In this document: piece by piece, positions 1-9,072 of the stretch
How positions within the stretch are numbered: the first letter of the stretch is position 1
How the letters are laid out: every line of letters starts with the position of its first letter
NCBI GenBank assembly: GCA_947627985.1
Contig: CANQYD010000012.1
Span: 1 to 55,465 of the forward strand
Direction of reading: 5' to 3'
Length of the DNA: 55,465 nt
Source of the DNA: an uncultured Clostridia bacterium
GTDB taxonomy: Bacteria > Bacillota > Clostridia > Oscillospirales > Ruminococcaceae
Position numbers and translations under genes: made by a program
Notes under the pieces: model-generated
Databases searched by the model: none
Told to the model about the DNA's origin: nothing
Seen by the model: only the letters and a program-made list of their open reading frames with translations

Positions 1-32
1 TTCATCCTGAGCCAGGATCAAACTCTTAATTA
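1..32 (-). rRNA. rrs: 16S ribosomal RNA, 5' end only
   Basis: On the minus strand positions 26 to 7 read AGAGTTTGATCCTGGCTCAG, the universal start of bacterial 16S rRNA. The gene runs leftwards out of the window, so only about 30 bases are present. The exact mature 5' end (about 27-33) cannot be fixed from sequence. Confidence 0.97.
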
Positions 33-226
33 AAGTTGTATCCTAACTGTACTTAAAGTACACTTAAAATCTCAGAAACTTCTGACGCGCTCATTTTTTA
101 TTAAGGAGGTCAGCGCTTCCTCCTTCATTACTTCTCTCAAAGTATTCTCAAGGGTTGTATTTTTCTTCGTTGTTGTTCAATTTTCAAGGTGCTAAGATCG
201 CTCCCCTTTTTGAGGGGTGCCCGACT
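33..226 (-). promoter_or_regulatory. rRNA operon leader with boxA-like motif and processing hairpin
   Basis: This is the transcribed leader between the rRNA promoters and 16S. Positions 190 to 171 on the minus strand read ACCTTGAAAATTGAACAACA, resembling the boxA-type antitermination motif of Firmicute rrn leaders. A hairpin pairs AAGGAGG (103-109) with CCTCCTT (119-125) and may take part in precursor processing. Both roles are inferred from position and similarity. Confidence 0.6.
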
Positions 227-255
227 ATTGTATCACAAATTGTCGGCGTTGTCAA
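227..255 (-). promoter_or_regulatory. rRNA promoter P2
   Basis: On the minus strand TTGACA (255-250) is followed after 17 bases by TACAAT (232-227). It is the 16S-proximal member of a tandem pair, the usual arrangement of rRNA operons. Confidence 0.85.
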
Positions 256-331
256 GACCTTTTTTGAAATTTTTCAAAAAAATTTTTGGCTGCAAAGTGC
301 ATTTACTTTACGCGCGTCTGACAGCTTGTCT

Positions 332-360
332 ACTATAACACTTTTTTGCCCGGTTGTCAA
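332..360 (-). promoter_or_regulatory. rRNA promoter P1
   Basis: On the minus strand TTGACA (360-355) is followed after exactly 17 bases by TATAGT (337-332). It lies about 105 bp upstream of P2. Confidence 0.88.
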
Positions 361-467
361 TAGTTAATCCGAAAAAATTTTAAAAAATCCGAAGTTTTCT
401 CATTTTGCCGGAAAAGCTTCGACAAAATCCCCGGTTTTAAAGGCATTTTGACGAATTTCCGGAGCCC

Positions 468-1607
468 CTAATCTCCGGAATCTTCCGAAAGCTTTAAAAT
501 ATTCCTGTCCTGCGCGAATGTTTCGGCGCTGTAAAGTATCAGAACACGGTCAAAGTCCGCAGGATCAACATAATCCGAAATCTTCATCATATAACGAAGA
601 TCGACAGCAGTCACCTTCGAGAAGTGCCGCGTCAGGAACGGCAGGAGGCAGTTTGCGTAACTATCTTTAATAACGAGGATAGACCCGCCGTCACGATCGC
701 CCGAAATCTCAACGAGAGGCACATTATCCCCCAGAAAGCTGAGATATTTATCCTTTTTTTGAAGATAATCCCGCATAAACATCTCCCTGCCGACCTCCTC
801 GGAACCGTCAGCTAAGACCCGCCGGACCGTGACGTCGCCCGAGCCCGAGAAGTAAAAATCGACGGTGTCGGGAGCCGCATAATCGCTCAGAACTTTGGAA
901 TAGTAGGAGCCCAAAAATCCGTGGCTTGCGTGTTCGACGTTGATTTTGTCGAGCGCGACGGGCTCGTAGCCGTAGCGGTCCATCAGCTCGCAGTAGGCGA
1001 CGTAGGCTCCGCGCGAGGTCCAGTGATGGTCGGTTCGGTAGTAGATATAGTCGTCCCGGGCTCGGTAAAGCGGGTCGAAGAGGTCGATCGACATCACCCC
1101 GGGATCGAGACGGCTGAAGAGCGCCTCGGTCAACTTGCGCTGCTCCGGCTCGGGCGCATAATCGGGAAGGCGGTCGGAATATATCTGCGCCGAAGTGGGC
1201 GCTATCATAACCGTCAGATTATTGCATTTTTGAGAGAATTTGTTGATGGATTCTGCGCTGCGGTTCAGAAGATCGTCGTCGATATCCGGCTGCTCGGCAA
1301 AATATCTGCCGTCGGAAAAGTATACGCCGTTCACAAGATCATGCCCGGAAAGGCGCTCAAGAGCGGTTCTGAGGGTGATCCAGCGCGTGCGGATGGGAAA
1401 GTGCTCCTTGAGGTAGTCCTCGGCGCGCAGGGAGAAATCCCCCGAGAACCACGATGAGGCTGAGAGGGCGGGTCTGGATGCGAGGTAGCGGTTTTCCTCC
1501 TCGGAGAAGTCGGCTTTGGGCGCGACGATAAGCCAGCCGGCGAACATCAGCACGGCGGCAAAGAAGGCGATGGGGGTCAGGAGGGTGAAAAGTTTTTTTG
1601 GGGACAT
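468..1607 (-). CDS. DHHW-family cell-surface protein (AlgJ/AlgX-like partner of MBOAT)
   Basis: This 379-residue protein has an N-terminal membrane anchor (about residues 8-29) and a large extracellular domain. The signature TDHHW (192-196) and a late KDSYANCLLPFL stretch are the conserved Asp, His and Ser regions of the SGNH-like DHHW family. Relatives of AlgJ/AlgX and PatB help transfer acetyl groups to exported polysaccharide after an MBOAT protein moves them across the membrane. The matching MBOAT gene lies upstream in the same direction at 2725-4197, but 1.1 kb of repeats separates them, so co-transcription is uncertain. The substrate polymer is unknown. The start is supported by AAAAGGAGCCGCC just upstream. 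Confidence 0.85.
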   Translation of the reverse strand: MSPKKLFTLLTPIAFFAAVLMFAGWLIVAPKADFSEEENRYLASRPALSASSWFSGDFSLRAEDYLKEHFPIRTRWITLRTALERLSGHDLVNGVYFSDGRYFAEQPDIDDDLLNRSAESINKFSQKCNNLTVMIAPTSAQIYSDRLPDYAPEPEQRKLTEALFSRLDPGVMSIDLFDPLYRARDDYIYYRTDHHWTSRGAYVAYCELMDRYGYEPVALDKINVEHASHGFLGSYYSKVLSDYAAPDTVDFYFSGSGDVTVRRVLADGSEEVGREMFMRDYLQKKDKYLSFLGDNVPLVEISGDRDGGSILVIKDSYANCLLPFLTRHFSKVTAVDLRYMMKISDYVDPADFDRVLILYSAETFAQDRNILKLSEDSGD

Positions 1608-2724
1608 GGCGGCTCCTTTTAGATGGTAGAGTGTTAGAGGGGTAGAAGTTAGAGGTGCGGGGTTTGGGATTTGGTTGATAAAAGACAGGGCGAGTTCAGG
1701 GTCAAGACCTATCAGAGGTCAGAAATCAGATATCGGAAATCAGATTCTGCACAATACTTTCTGAAAGACAAGTCAAGTTTAGGATCAAGCCCTTTTTAAA
1801 GGGCTTGCAGGTTCCAAGGGCGGAGCCCTTGGTCGCGCTCCGCAGAGCGCGAAATCCCTCTACCGCGAGATTATGACCGACAGGGCATAATCTTGCGGTC
1901 TATTGCGTTCAAAGAGGGCGACGAAGTCGCCCGAAGCCGGAGGGGCGTGGGGAACCCCACAGGGGTGCCCCACAGCCGGAGGGGGAATGAAAACAGTCCG
2001 GTGGACTGTTTTCATCGGGGGAACCCTCGCCGGGGGTTCCCCCAACCAAAAACCAGCGACGAAGTCGCCCGGAGCCCCCTCTCCCTTTAGGGAGAGGGGG
2101 TTGGGAGTGAGGGGAAGCCCCTCCCCTCGGGGAGGGGTTGGGGTGGGGAAGCCGGAGGGGTGTGGGGAACCCTGCAAGGGTGCCCCACAGAGCCGAGCGA
2201 AGCGAGGCGAAATAGCAGCGCAGACGGAAAAACTGCTTTGTTATGCATGGCTTGGGAAATAGGGCAAGCCCTGATAACATGCAAGCTTCCTATACCCGCC
2301 GCGCCCTTTTAAAAAGGTGTTGGCTGTACTTTCTCGCCCGCCGCACCTTTTTAAAGGCGTTGGCGAGTGTTGATTTTTCTTTCCCACATGCCGTCCCTCT
2401 TGTAAAAGGTATATCAAATTCCCGCAAAGCGGTAATTTGATATGCTATCTAAAGCCCCCACCCCGTCAAAGCATGCGCAGACTTATAAGGGACTACAGCC
2501 CCTCCCCGAGGAGGGGTCGGACCTTGGTCCGGGGCTGGGCTAAACCGTCGGGGCTTGCAGGAAATCGGGGTGGGTGCAAGGGGCGAAGCCCCCGGCGCCG
2601 AAGGCGCCGGCTGCCGCCGCTCCGCGGCGGCAGCGCCCGCGCTCGCGCGCGGGCGGGCTTCGCCCCTTCCCGCCCTGTTCCCATCAAACTCCCGACAGAA
2701 GCACCAACCCTATATATAAAGGTA
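1608..2724. repeat. Composite hairpin-repeat block 1
   Basis: I see no credible gene here. The stretch is a mosaic of short inverted repeats that recur elsewhere in the window: GACAAGTCAAGTTTAGGATC (from 1770), a GGGCGACGAAGTCGCCC hairpin (1917-1933), an AAACAGTCC/GGACTGTTT hairpin near 1990-2012, a GTGGGG/CCCCAC hairpin near 2161-2187, and a TATCAAATT/AATTTGATA hairpin near 2410-2441. A cloverleaf element follows at 2581-2665. Long reading frames inside are low-complexity Pro/Arg/Ala shadows of these repeats. A plain-text relative of the block occurs at 9776-10185, 23101-23805, 36770-37450 and 54430-54990. Confidence 0.8.
2581..2665. repeat. Cloverleaf palindromic element, copy A
   Basis: The outer pair is GGGCGAAGCCC (2581-2591) with GGGCTTCGCCC (2655-2665). 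Between them sit three hairpins: CCGGCGCC-GAA-GGCGCCGG, CTGCCGCC with GGCGGCAG, and CGCCCGCG with CGCGGGCG. The stem sequences differ from those of the other copies while the layout is the same. Confidence 0.85.
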
Positions 2725-4197
2725 TCAAAAATTAAAATACAAAAACGGATTATACCCGTCATTCACAATATACGCCGTGGACGCGATCAGCAACGTCAGC
2801 ACCGCGACGGGCTCGATGATCTCGAAAACGCTCACCTTAAGCCCCGCCTTTTTCAGCCTCTCCTCGGCGGCGGCTTTGAAATTCTTAGGCGCCTCGGAGG
2901 AGAAATATATGCAGAGCGACAGCGTGACCGAGTATTCGCAGATCGCAAAAAGGCTCCCGTTATCGGCAAAAATCCCGCTTGCGCCGAACATCGCGCCGAG
3001 GTATGATACCGCAGTCGGAATATCCGGAAGATCGAAAAACACCCACCCGAAGATCACCGCCAAAATCGTGTAGAGCCACGGGAAAAACCCCGGCAGCCTC
3101 TCTAAAATCCTCCCCAAGAAGAGCCTTTCGATGATGATGAGCGCGCCGAACCATATCCCCCAAATCAGAAAATTCATGCTTGCGCCGTGCCAAAGACCCG
3201 TTAAGAGCCAGACGATCGCGATGTTTCGGATCATCTTCCCCACCCCCGCTCTTGAGCCTCCGAGCGGGATATAGACATACCCCCTGAACCACTCGCCGAG
3301 GGTCATGTGCCACCGCCGCCAGAATTCGCGGACGCTTTTGGAAATATAAGGCAGATCAAAATTCTCCGGGAAATAGAATCCCAGCATCCTCCCGATGCCG
3401 ATCGCCATGTCGGAATACCCCGAAAAATCGAAGTATATCTGGAATGTGAACGCGATGATCCCGAGCCATGCCGAAAGCGCCGGGAGGGCGGATATGTCAG
3501 CCGACTTCATCTCAAGCCAGAGGCGACCCGCATTATTCGCAAGCAGGACCTTTTTTGCAAGTCCTCTTGCAAATCTCGATACCCCCGCGGACAGGTCGGA
3601 AGCGCTCACATGACGGCTTTTCAGCTCGCTCTCGACGTCCCGGTATTTGACAATGGGTCCCGCGATTATCTGCGGAAAACATGTCACAAACGCCGAAAAA
3701 TCGATGAAACTGCGCTGCACCGAGATGTTCCCGAGGTAGAGATCGACGGTGTAGGACATGCTCTGAAATGTAAAGAACGATATCCCGACCGGAAGCGCGA
3801 TTTTTGCAAGGGAAAAATGCGTGCCGAATAGGCTGTTTGATATCCCGGCATAGATGTTCTGCGGCAGATTCGTGCCGAAAATGCCGTTTACGATCCCGAC
3901 CAAAAAGCCGGTGTATTTGAATATCCCGAGGATACCGAGGTCCAGAATTATCGCGATAATAAATACAGCTTTTCTCTTTTTAGGTATATTTTTGTACTTT
4001 TCGATCATCAGCCCCGCAGAGTAGTTTATGACGCAGCTCAGGATCAGTAAAGCCGTCCAAATCGGTTCGCCGAAGCTGTAAAAGACGAGCCCCGTCAGGA
4101 AGAGCCATGCGTTTTTGAATTTTTTCGGCAGCACAAAATGCCCGAAGAGAGCCGCGGGCAGGAAAAAATATAAAAATGCCACCGAAGAAAATACCAT
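2725..4197 (-). CDS. MBOAT-family membrane O-acyltransferase (AlgI/PatA-like)
   Basis: This 490-residue polytopic membrane protein has many hydrophobic segments along its length. The MBOAT signature FWRRWHMTLGEWFRGYVYIP (292-311, with His297) and the conserved LLTGLWHGAS (331-340, with His337, the expected catalytic histidine) are intact. The family moves acyl groups, usually acetyl, across the membrane onto exported polysaccharides. Length and motifs match AlgI/PatA rather than DltB. The gene starts 40 bp after rnmV, so it may be the last member of the comEC-holA-rnmV transcription unit. The DHHW partner lies downstream at 468-1607. The polysaccharide acted on cannot be told. Confidence 0.92.
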   Translation of the reverse strand: MVFSSVAFLYFFLPAALFGHFVLPKKFKNAWLFLTGLVFYSFGEPIWTALLILSCVINYSAGLMIEKYKNIPKKRKAVFIIAIILDLGILGIFKYTGFLVGIVNGIFGTNLPQNIYAGISNSLFGTHFSLAKIALPVGISFFTFQSMSYTVDLYLGNISVQRSFIDFSAFVTCFPQIIAGPIVKYRDVESELKSRHVSASDLSAGVSRFARGLAKKVLLANNAGRLWLEMKSADISALPALSAWLGIIAFTFQIYFDFSGYSDMAIGIGRMLGFYFPENFDLPYISKSVREFWRRWHMTLGEWFRGYVYIPLGGSRAGVGKMIRNIAIVWLLTGLWHGASMNFLIWGIWFGALIIIERLFLGRILERLPGFFPWLYTILAVIFGWVFFDLPDIPTAVSYLGAMFGASGIFADNGSLFAICEYSVTLSLCIYFSSEAPKNFKAAAEERLKKAGLKVSVFEIIEPVAVLTLLIASTAYIVNDGYNPFLYFNF

Positions 4198-4237
4198 AAA
4201 AAGACCCTTTCAGAAGTCAGAAGTCGGAAATCAGAAA

Positions 4238-4855
4238 TCAGATTTCAGCGGTGCCGCCTTCCGGCGGCGGATTCGGATTATCAGTACCCAAAAGCTTTTT
4301 GTACCCCTCTTTCCCCAAAGAGGCGTTGATGACGTCCAAAAGTCCCGAGACCGAGAGATTTTCGGGAAGCCCGAGGCTTGATAAAATCCTCCGCCGCTTT
4401 TCGGAGCTGTCTTTGCCCCCGAAAAGCCCGTCTTCATATAAATCGGCTCTTGACACTTTTTCCTTCGGGATATCGCTTTTGCCGATCACTCCCGCTCTCT
4501 CAAAAGCCGAAATGATGAGGAAGTCGGATATCCCCTCCACCCCCAATTTTCCCTCAGCCGAAGGCGCGCGCTTACGCGGTTCCTTGCCGAAGACGTCGGG
4601 AATATAGACGTTTCTGACCTCCCCGTTTTTGACAAATCCCTTGATGTACCCCCTGATCTTAAACCCCGCCGAGTCGCTGTCGGTTAAGATCGTTATCCCG
4701 CCGTTTTTTGCGAAATATCTTATCAGCGACCTTTTTTCGGGACTTTTAAAGACCGAGAAGCCGTCGGTTGTGATGATCGGGCAGTCGATGATCCTTGAGA
4801 GCTTGATCTTGTCATATTTTCCCTCAACGACCACGCAGCCGTCGATTTTCAGCAT
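4238..4855 (-). CDS. rnmV: Ribonuclease M5 (5S rRNA maturation)
   Basis: This 205-residue TOPRIM protein matures the 5S rRNA precursor in Firmicutes. The TOPRIM glutamate lies in VVVEGKYDK (8-16) and the acidic pair in TDSDSAG (58-64). The C-terminal half resembles the DUF4093 extension of RNase M5 and ends in a GYKKLLG-like stretch. The gene begins 18 bp after holA, in the same direction. In many Firmicutes rnmV sits beside ksgA, which is absent here. Lys/Glu-rich composition and length fit RNase M5 better than a DnaG-type primase. Confidence 0.9.
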   Translation of the reverse strand: MLKIDGCVVVEGKYDKIKLSRIIDCPIITTDGFSVFKSPEKRSLIRYFAKNGGITILTDSDSAGFKIRGYIKGFVKNGEVRNVYIPDVFGKEPRKRAPSAEGKLGVEGISDFLIISAFERAGVIGKSDIPKEKVSRADLYEDGLFGGKDSSEKRRRILSSLGLPENLSVSGLLDVINASLGKEGYKKLLGTDNPNPPPEGGTAEI

Positions 4856-4873
4856 AAAAATTCCCCCAAAATT

Positions 4874-5920
4874 TCAGGAAAGCATTCTGACGATCGCCTC
4901 TTCAAAGAGCACCCGATCGTCCGTTCTTAGGGATTTTATCCCCGCGTCGCACTCGGAAAGCACCGATATGCACATTCTTAATTTCTCAATAGGTATTCTT
5001 GAACAGTCCCGTAAAGCGTTTTTAGCCGCAAATTCCCTTCCCTTATACTGGAAAGACGAAGTCATCTCTTTTAAACCTCTGCCGCTCATCATCGCAAGTT
5101 TTGCGCGGTACAGATCCATAAAAGAATACGCCACAGCCGTCAGCAGCGCCGGGGTCTCCTTTTGCAGGGAATAGAGACGGTCGAGGGTCTCAAATGCCTG
5201 CTCCCGCCTTCCCTCGCTGATCTGCCGGGCAAGCTTGTATGCGTCGGCGTCGATCTGTCCCGTCACCAGAGCCGAGATGTCGTCAGGCGAAATCTCCGAG
5301 CCGCAGCGGTAAGCCGACAGCTTTGCGATCTCGTTTTTTATCATCATGAGGTCGCTGCCGCACCTCTCTGCAAGCATCCTTGCAGCCTGCTCCGAGATCG
5401 CCGAGCCCTCCTTTTCAACGCTTTTGCAGATGAATCTGATGAGCTCCTCCGGCTTCTTGATCTTGAATTCCGCGACAGCTCCGCCGCATTTTACAATATG
5501 CTCGGCGAAGGATTTATTTTTTTCGGTTAGATTCTTTTTGCCCCCGGTAAGATCGGCAGCCGTGGAATAAAATAACAGCGTGGACGTCTCGGGATCGACC
5601 AGTGAGACGATCTCCTTAAGCTCCGTTATCTGCTTCGGGGTGAGCTTGTCGCAGTCGAGATCATTGACAGCGGTCAGCGTTCTCTCGGCAAAGACGGGAA
5701 GCGCTTCGACGGAGTCGGCGATCGCGGGGATATCAGGCTCGCCCCCCGGGAAAAAGCGGTAATTCAAATCCCTCGCTTCGCTTGGGACTATCTTTCCGGT
5801 CAGCTTTTTTACGAAGCTCTCGAGCGTGGCGACGTCCTTGCCGAAGAGAAAATAGCAGGGCTTTATGCCGGATTTCACGCTTGCGACCAATTCCTGCTCC
5901 GAAAGTATCGAAAGTTCCAT
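4874..5920 (-). CDS. holA: DNA polymerase III subunit delta
   Basis: This is a 348-residue clamp-loader subunit that opens the sliding clamp during replication. The N-terminus contains a typical CYFLFGKDVATLESFVKKL stretch, followed by the AAA-like domains and a helical C-terminus with the AYRCGSEISPDDISALVTG-type region near the middle. I place the start at 5920 because AAAAAGGAGCGGAAA precedes that ATG at good spacing; an in-frame ATG eight codons upstream lies inside the end of comEC. The order comEC then holA is the same as in Bacillus and many Clostridia. Confidence 0.93.
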   Translation of the reverse strand: MELSILSEQELVASVKSGIKPCYFLFGKDVATLESFVKKLTGKIVPSEARDLNYRFFPGGEPDIPAIADSVEALPVFAERTLTAVNDLDCDKLTPKQITELKEIVSLVDPETSTLLFYSTAADLTGGKKNLTEKNKSFAEHIVKCGGAVAEFKIKKPEELIRFICKSVEKEGSAISEQAARMLAERCGSDLMMIKNEIAKLSAYRCGSEISPDDISALVTGQIDADAYKLARQISEGRREQAFETLDRLYSLQKETPALLTAVAYSFMDLYRAKLAMMSGRGLKEMTSSFQYKGREFAAKNALRDCSRIPIEKLRMCISVLSECDAGIKSLRTDDRVLFEEAIVRMLS

Positions 5921-5933
5921 TTTCCGCTCCTTT

Positions 5934-7919
5934 TTAATATGCATACGCCTTCGGCTTGCCGCTCAGGCGAACCGTGAAGGTCCTTCCGTTTCTGAATATT
6001 TTCGGCTCCCCTAAATTTGCAACGCTCACTCCGTTTACCATCGTGACGGCGTTTTCGCATTCGTTTTCGTTCGCGCCGCTTGATATCAAAAGCTCCGTAA
6101 GATCGGTCTTTATGATTATCTCGGTTTCATATGCGGTGATCTCGGCGAAGTCGGTCTTTATGACGGTGCCGGGCTGAAAGGAGCCGGATTTGTTTAAGAC
6201 GATTATATTTTTCGGCGGGACCGGGAGAGTCTCATATCCCGAACCTCCCGACGATGAATTCCCGAGGATAACGGCGCAAATCGGCTCAATCCCCTTTCTC
6301 TCCATGTCGCCTTCGACGCTCCCCGAGGATTGCCCGGAGAAGTCGAAAATCACGCACCTGTTTCCCTTTCTGACAACGGCGGCGCAGATATTTCCGTTGT
6401 TCAGGACGTCGACCGAGGTCGTGCTCCCGTCCCAGATGTTCAGGGCGCTGAGTATCAAAATCATCGCAGCCGCAAATATTCCGGAGGAATAAATCGCCGC
6501 TTTCGGGCTTTTTGTCATGAAATATATTCCTGCCGCAGCCGAGGCAAGAAACACCGCCGGGATCGCCGAGAGGGAAGTCACGACGGGCAAGGTCAATATT
6601 TTTATTGACGATACCGCCGAACAGACTCGCAGTACAAGAGCGTTCAGCGAGCCGGATATCTTTAGGATCAGCAAAAATCTGCATCCGGTGAGGGCATAGA
6701 ACATCTCCAAAGCAAGCGAGACCGACAGAAGCGGCACAGCGGCAAGGTTTGTGAGCGGCGCGGATAACGCCAGCTCATTAAAGTGCAAAAGTATCAGCGG
6801 CATCGTCACGACCGAGGCGGTAAGCGTCAGGGCAAAATTTCTGCCGAGCGCGGTCTTTATCTTAAACAGCTTAATCAATTCAGGCGCTCCGATCGCGACG
6901 GCAAAAGTCCCCGCAAACGAGAGCTGAAATGAGACGTCGCCGACGGAATAGGGCGATAAAAGCGTGATCAAAGCGGCTGTCAGGCAGATGGTGTTTAAGG
7001 GGTTTGTCTTTCGGCGGAATACCGTTCCCATCACCGCCGCGGACATCATGATAGCGGCTCTGACGGCTGAAATCCGAAGCCCGGCAAAGACAACATAGAC
7101 CCCGGCAGCAGATATCACGGCAACGGCGCAGATGAGCCTCGGCACACGTATCTTCCGTAAAATATACCAAATCAGAAGCGCCGCAAGCGAGACATGAAGC
7201 CCCGACACCGAAGCCAAATGCCCGGCACCCGAGCGGTTCAGCGACAGGCTGACGGGGTCGGACATCACCGAACGGTCGCCGGTCAGCATCGCCGCCGCAA
7301 GTTCTCCCCGCCCTCCCGGGAGGTTGATTCGCAGGTTTCGGGAGACTTTTTCGCTGTACCGCCTGATTTTGTCGATGATCCCCGCCCTCCCCGGCTTTGC
7401 GGAAATCTCGCCGACTGCCGTGCCCTTCACGAATACGCCGTCGGTGAGATATTTTTCCTCCTCGCTGAAATATCCCGCGTCGGAGAGCGGATTTATGAGC
7501 GCTTCAAGACGTATCTCGTCGCCCGGCGAAAGCGCTTCGCCGTTTGCATATACAAGAATTTTCCCGGGGATATCACCGATCTTCCCGGATATCAGAATTT
7601 TAGAACGATCCCCTCCCGAGACCTCGCTCACTTTCCCCGAAATCTCAACAGAGCTGCCGCAGAGCCGCGTAATGGGCTTTCTCAGGAATTCCGAATAGGA
7701 AAAAGACAGCAGTAAACCGACCGCGGCACTGATAAAGAACAGCTTGGCGCGGTCCTTAAAATCCATCTCAAATAAAGCCGGAAGAACCATGCCCGCCAGA
7801 CATATCGCGAGCATGATCAAAAGCGCCCGGGAGGAGAAATCCCCGACCGCAAAAATATAAAAAGCCGACGCCGAGCCGGCAAGAAAACCGAGGCATAGGG
7901 GTATTGCGCGACGGGTCAC
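5934..7919 (-). CDS. comEC: ComEC/Rec2-family DNA uptake channel with a reduced C-terminal domain
   Basis: This 661-residue protein has N-terminal membrane helices, an OB-like DUF4131 region (about 90-180) and the polytopic Competence domain, including GHLASVSGLHVSLAAL (about 231-246). ComEC forms the inner-membrane channel for single-stranded DNA uptake. The C-terminal part (about 500-661) sits where other ComEC proteins carry a metallo-beta-lactamase-like domain. Here it is short and lacks any HxHxDH metal motif. The start is GTG at 7919, preceded by GGAGGGAGAGCT. holA begins 13 bp past its end. Confidence 0.9.
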   Translation of the reverse strand: MTRRAIPLCLGFLAGSASAFYIFAVGDFSSRALLIMLAICLAGMVLPALFEMDFKDRAKLFFISAAVGLLLSFSYSEFLRKPITRLCGSSVEISGKVSEVSGGDRSKILISGKIGDIPGKILVYANGEALSPGDEIRLEALINPLSDAGYFSEEEKYLTDGVFVKGTAVGEISAKPGRAGIIDKIRRYSEKVSRNLRINLPGGRGELAAAMLTGDRSVMSDPVSLSLNRSGAGHLASVSGLHVSLAALLIWYILRKIRVPRLICAVAVISAAGVYVVFAGLRISAVRAAIMMSAAVMGTVFRRKTNPLNTICLTAALITLLSPYSVGDVSFQLSFAGTFAVAIGAPELIKLFKIKTALGRNFALTLTASVVTMPLILLHFNELALSAPLTNLAAVPLLSVSLALEMFYALTGCRFLLILKISGSLNALVLRVCSAVSSIKILTLPVVTSLSAIPAVFLASAAAGIYFMTKSPKAAIYSSGIFAAAMILILSALNIWDGSTTSVDVLNNGNICAAVVRKGNRCVIFDFSGQSSGSVEGDMERKGIEPICAVILGNSSSGGSGYETLPVPPKNIIVLNKSGSFQPGTVIKTDFAEITAYETEIIIKTDLTELLISSGANENECENAVTMVNGVSVANLGEPKIFRNGRTFTVRLSGKPKAYAY

Positions 7920-7952
7920 AGCTCTCCCTCCAGTGCAAGATTATACATGGTT

Positions 7953-7981
7953 ATTTTAGCAAATTGCGAGGGGAAAGTCAA
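7953..7981 (-). promoter_or_regulatory. Promoter of the comEC-holA-rnmV unit
   Basis: On the minus strand TTGACT (7981-7976) is followed after 17 bases by TAAAAT (7958-7953), about 35 bp before the GTG start of comEC. Confidence 0.75.
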
Positions 7982-8011
7982 GAGCAGAATGCAGAATTCG
8001 GAAGTCAGAAG

Positions 8012-9072
8012 TGTAGGTTTGTCAATGATATGTTACACTCGCCTCAAAAAAAGTTGAACCTTCTTCCCCGCCGAGGAGCCGTAGGCGACGAGGAGGGGAA
8101 GAAGAGGGCAAAATGATGGCTTTTTATGGCTTTGCCGCTTCACCACATTATTGCAAGATAATCATTTAATACCTCTTCCGGACTTCTGTATTTAAGGCAG
8201 GTTTTCGGTATGCTGTTCGACAGCTTATTGTATCTTTGGAGCTGCTTCCTGCCGTCCTCAAGGCTGTACATTCTCATCTTTGAATAAAACCTCTCACCGT
8301 CCAACCTGTGCTGCCTCTCAACCTTGCCGTTATGCCTTGGGGTTGCTACTCTTATCCGATGGTAAATTATATCCATATCCTCCAAAGCTTTCTCAAACAA
8401 TGTTTTACACTTCGGATCTTTGACAAGCAGCTGAGTCGTCCATTCCGTTCCGTTGTCGGTCTGAACCTCTCTTATCGGAAAAGGAAACGCCGCTATCAAC
8501 TTCATCAAAAAATCCCTTGAGCTGTATGTGCTGTGCTCGTCGTACATCTCACGAAAACAATATCTTCTGACCGGGGTATTCCGCGCGCTGATACGGCTTC
8601 GGAGTGCGTACTGTCGGCTTTGGCTTCGGAATTTCAAGTCCTAACCGCTTTATAGCGTTGAGCATTGTATGATAGCAATATTTATACCCTTTTTCGCGCA
8701 ACCTTTTCCACAGCAGCAGTTTATCACTATAATACGGATAAAGCTTTTGAATCAGAGCATAGTCCTCTTTTGATTGCTCTCTGTAGCATTTCTTGGGCTT
8801 GTGAGACTTCTCCACAAGGCTTTTCAGAGTACCGTTGTAGCGCTTCAGCCATCGGTGCACCGACTGCCGAGAGACTTTGTGCGTATTTGCTGCCCGTGTA
8901 ACACCTCTCTTTTTAGCATATTTTACCACCCGTTGACGGAACCGTGCTTCCTGTGCTATAATGTTCATGCAGTCATCGCTTCTTTCGTTATGTGATTTGC
9001 AGTTATTTCATCATAACATTTTTTGAAGCGTTTGGCTGCTACTTTTTGTAACAGATCTATTTTAACATAACA
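8012..9072 (-). mobile_element. IS481-like insertion sequence, internally deleted (copy 1)
   Basis: This element of about 1,061 bp carries a transposase in minus orientation. Its ends are imperfect inverted repeats that both begin TGT and both carry GTTACA at positions 21-26 (8032-8037, and 9052-9047 on the minus strand). The right boundary is supported by the second copy at the end of the window, which matches from TGTTATGTT onwards and diverges before it. The 23-bp host repeat beginning ATGCAGAATTCGG flanks both sides (7989-8011 and 9077-9099). No clean short target duplication is visible. Confidence 0.8.
8140..8968 (-). pseudogene. IS481-family transposase, disrupted
   Basis: The upstream part (8549-8968) encodes a helix-turn-helix region with VSRQSVHRWLKRY and ends at the linker KPYQRAEYPGQK. 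The downstream part, in another frame (from about 8580 down to 8140), encodes the rest of an rve/DDE integrase core, with the second Asp in VQTDNGTEW and the Glu in TPRHNGKVERQHR. The junction near 8570-8580 joins the linker directly to RYCFREMYDEHS. That removes the segment expected to carry the first catalytic Asp and shifts the frame. I infer a small internal deletion and an inactive enzyme. Confidence 0.85.

Noticed and set aside
1860-2284. Several overlapping reading frames of 60-120 codons on both strands
   Set aside because: They are Pro/Arg/Gly/Ala-rich, overlap each other in many frames, have no ribosome binding sites and consist of the hairpin repeats.
2581-2665. Cloverleaf elements as real tRNA genes
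   Set aside because: They have three hairpins inside a closing stem, but no tRNA-like anticodon, T-loop GTTC or CCA features.
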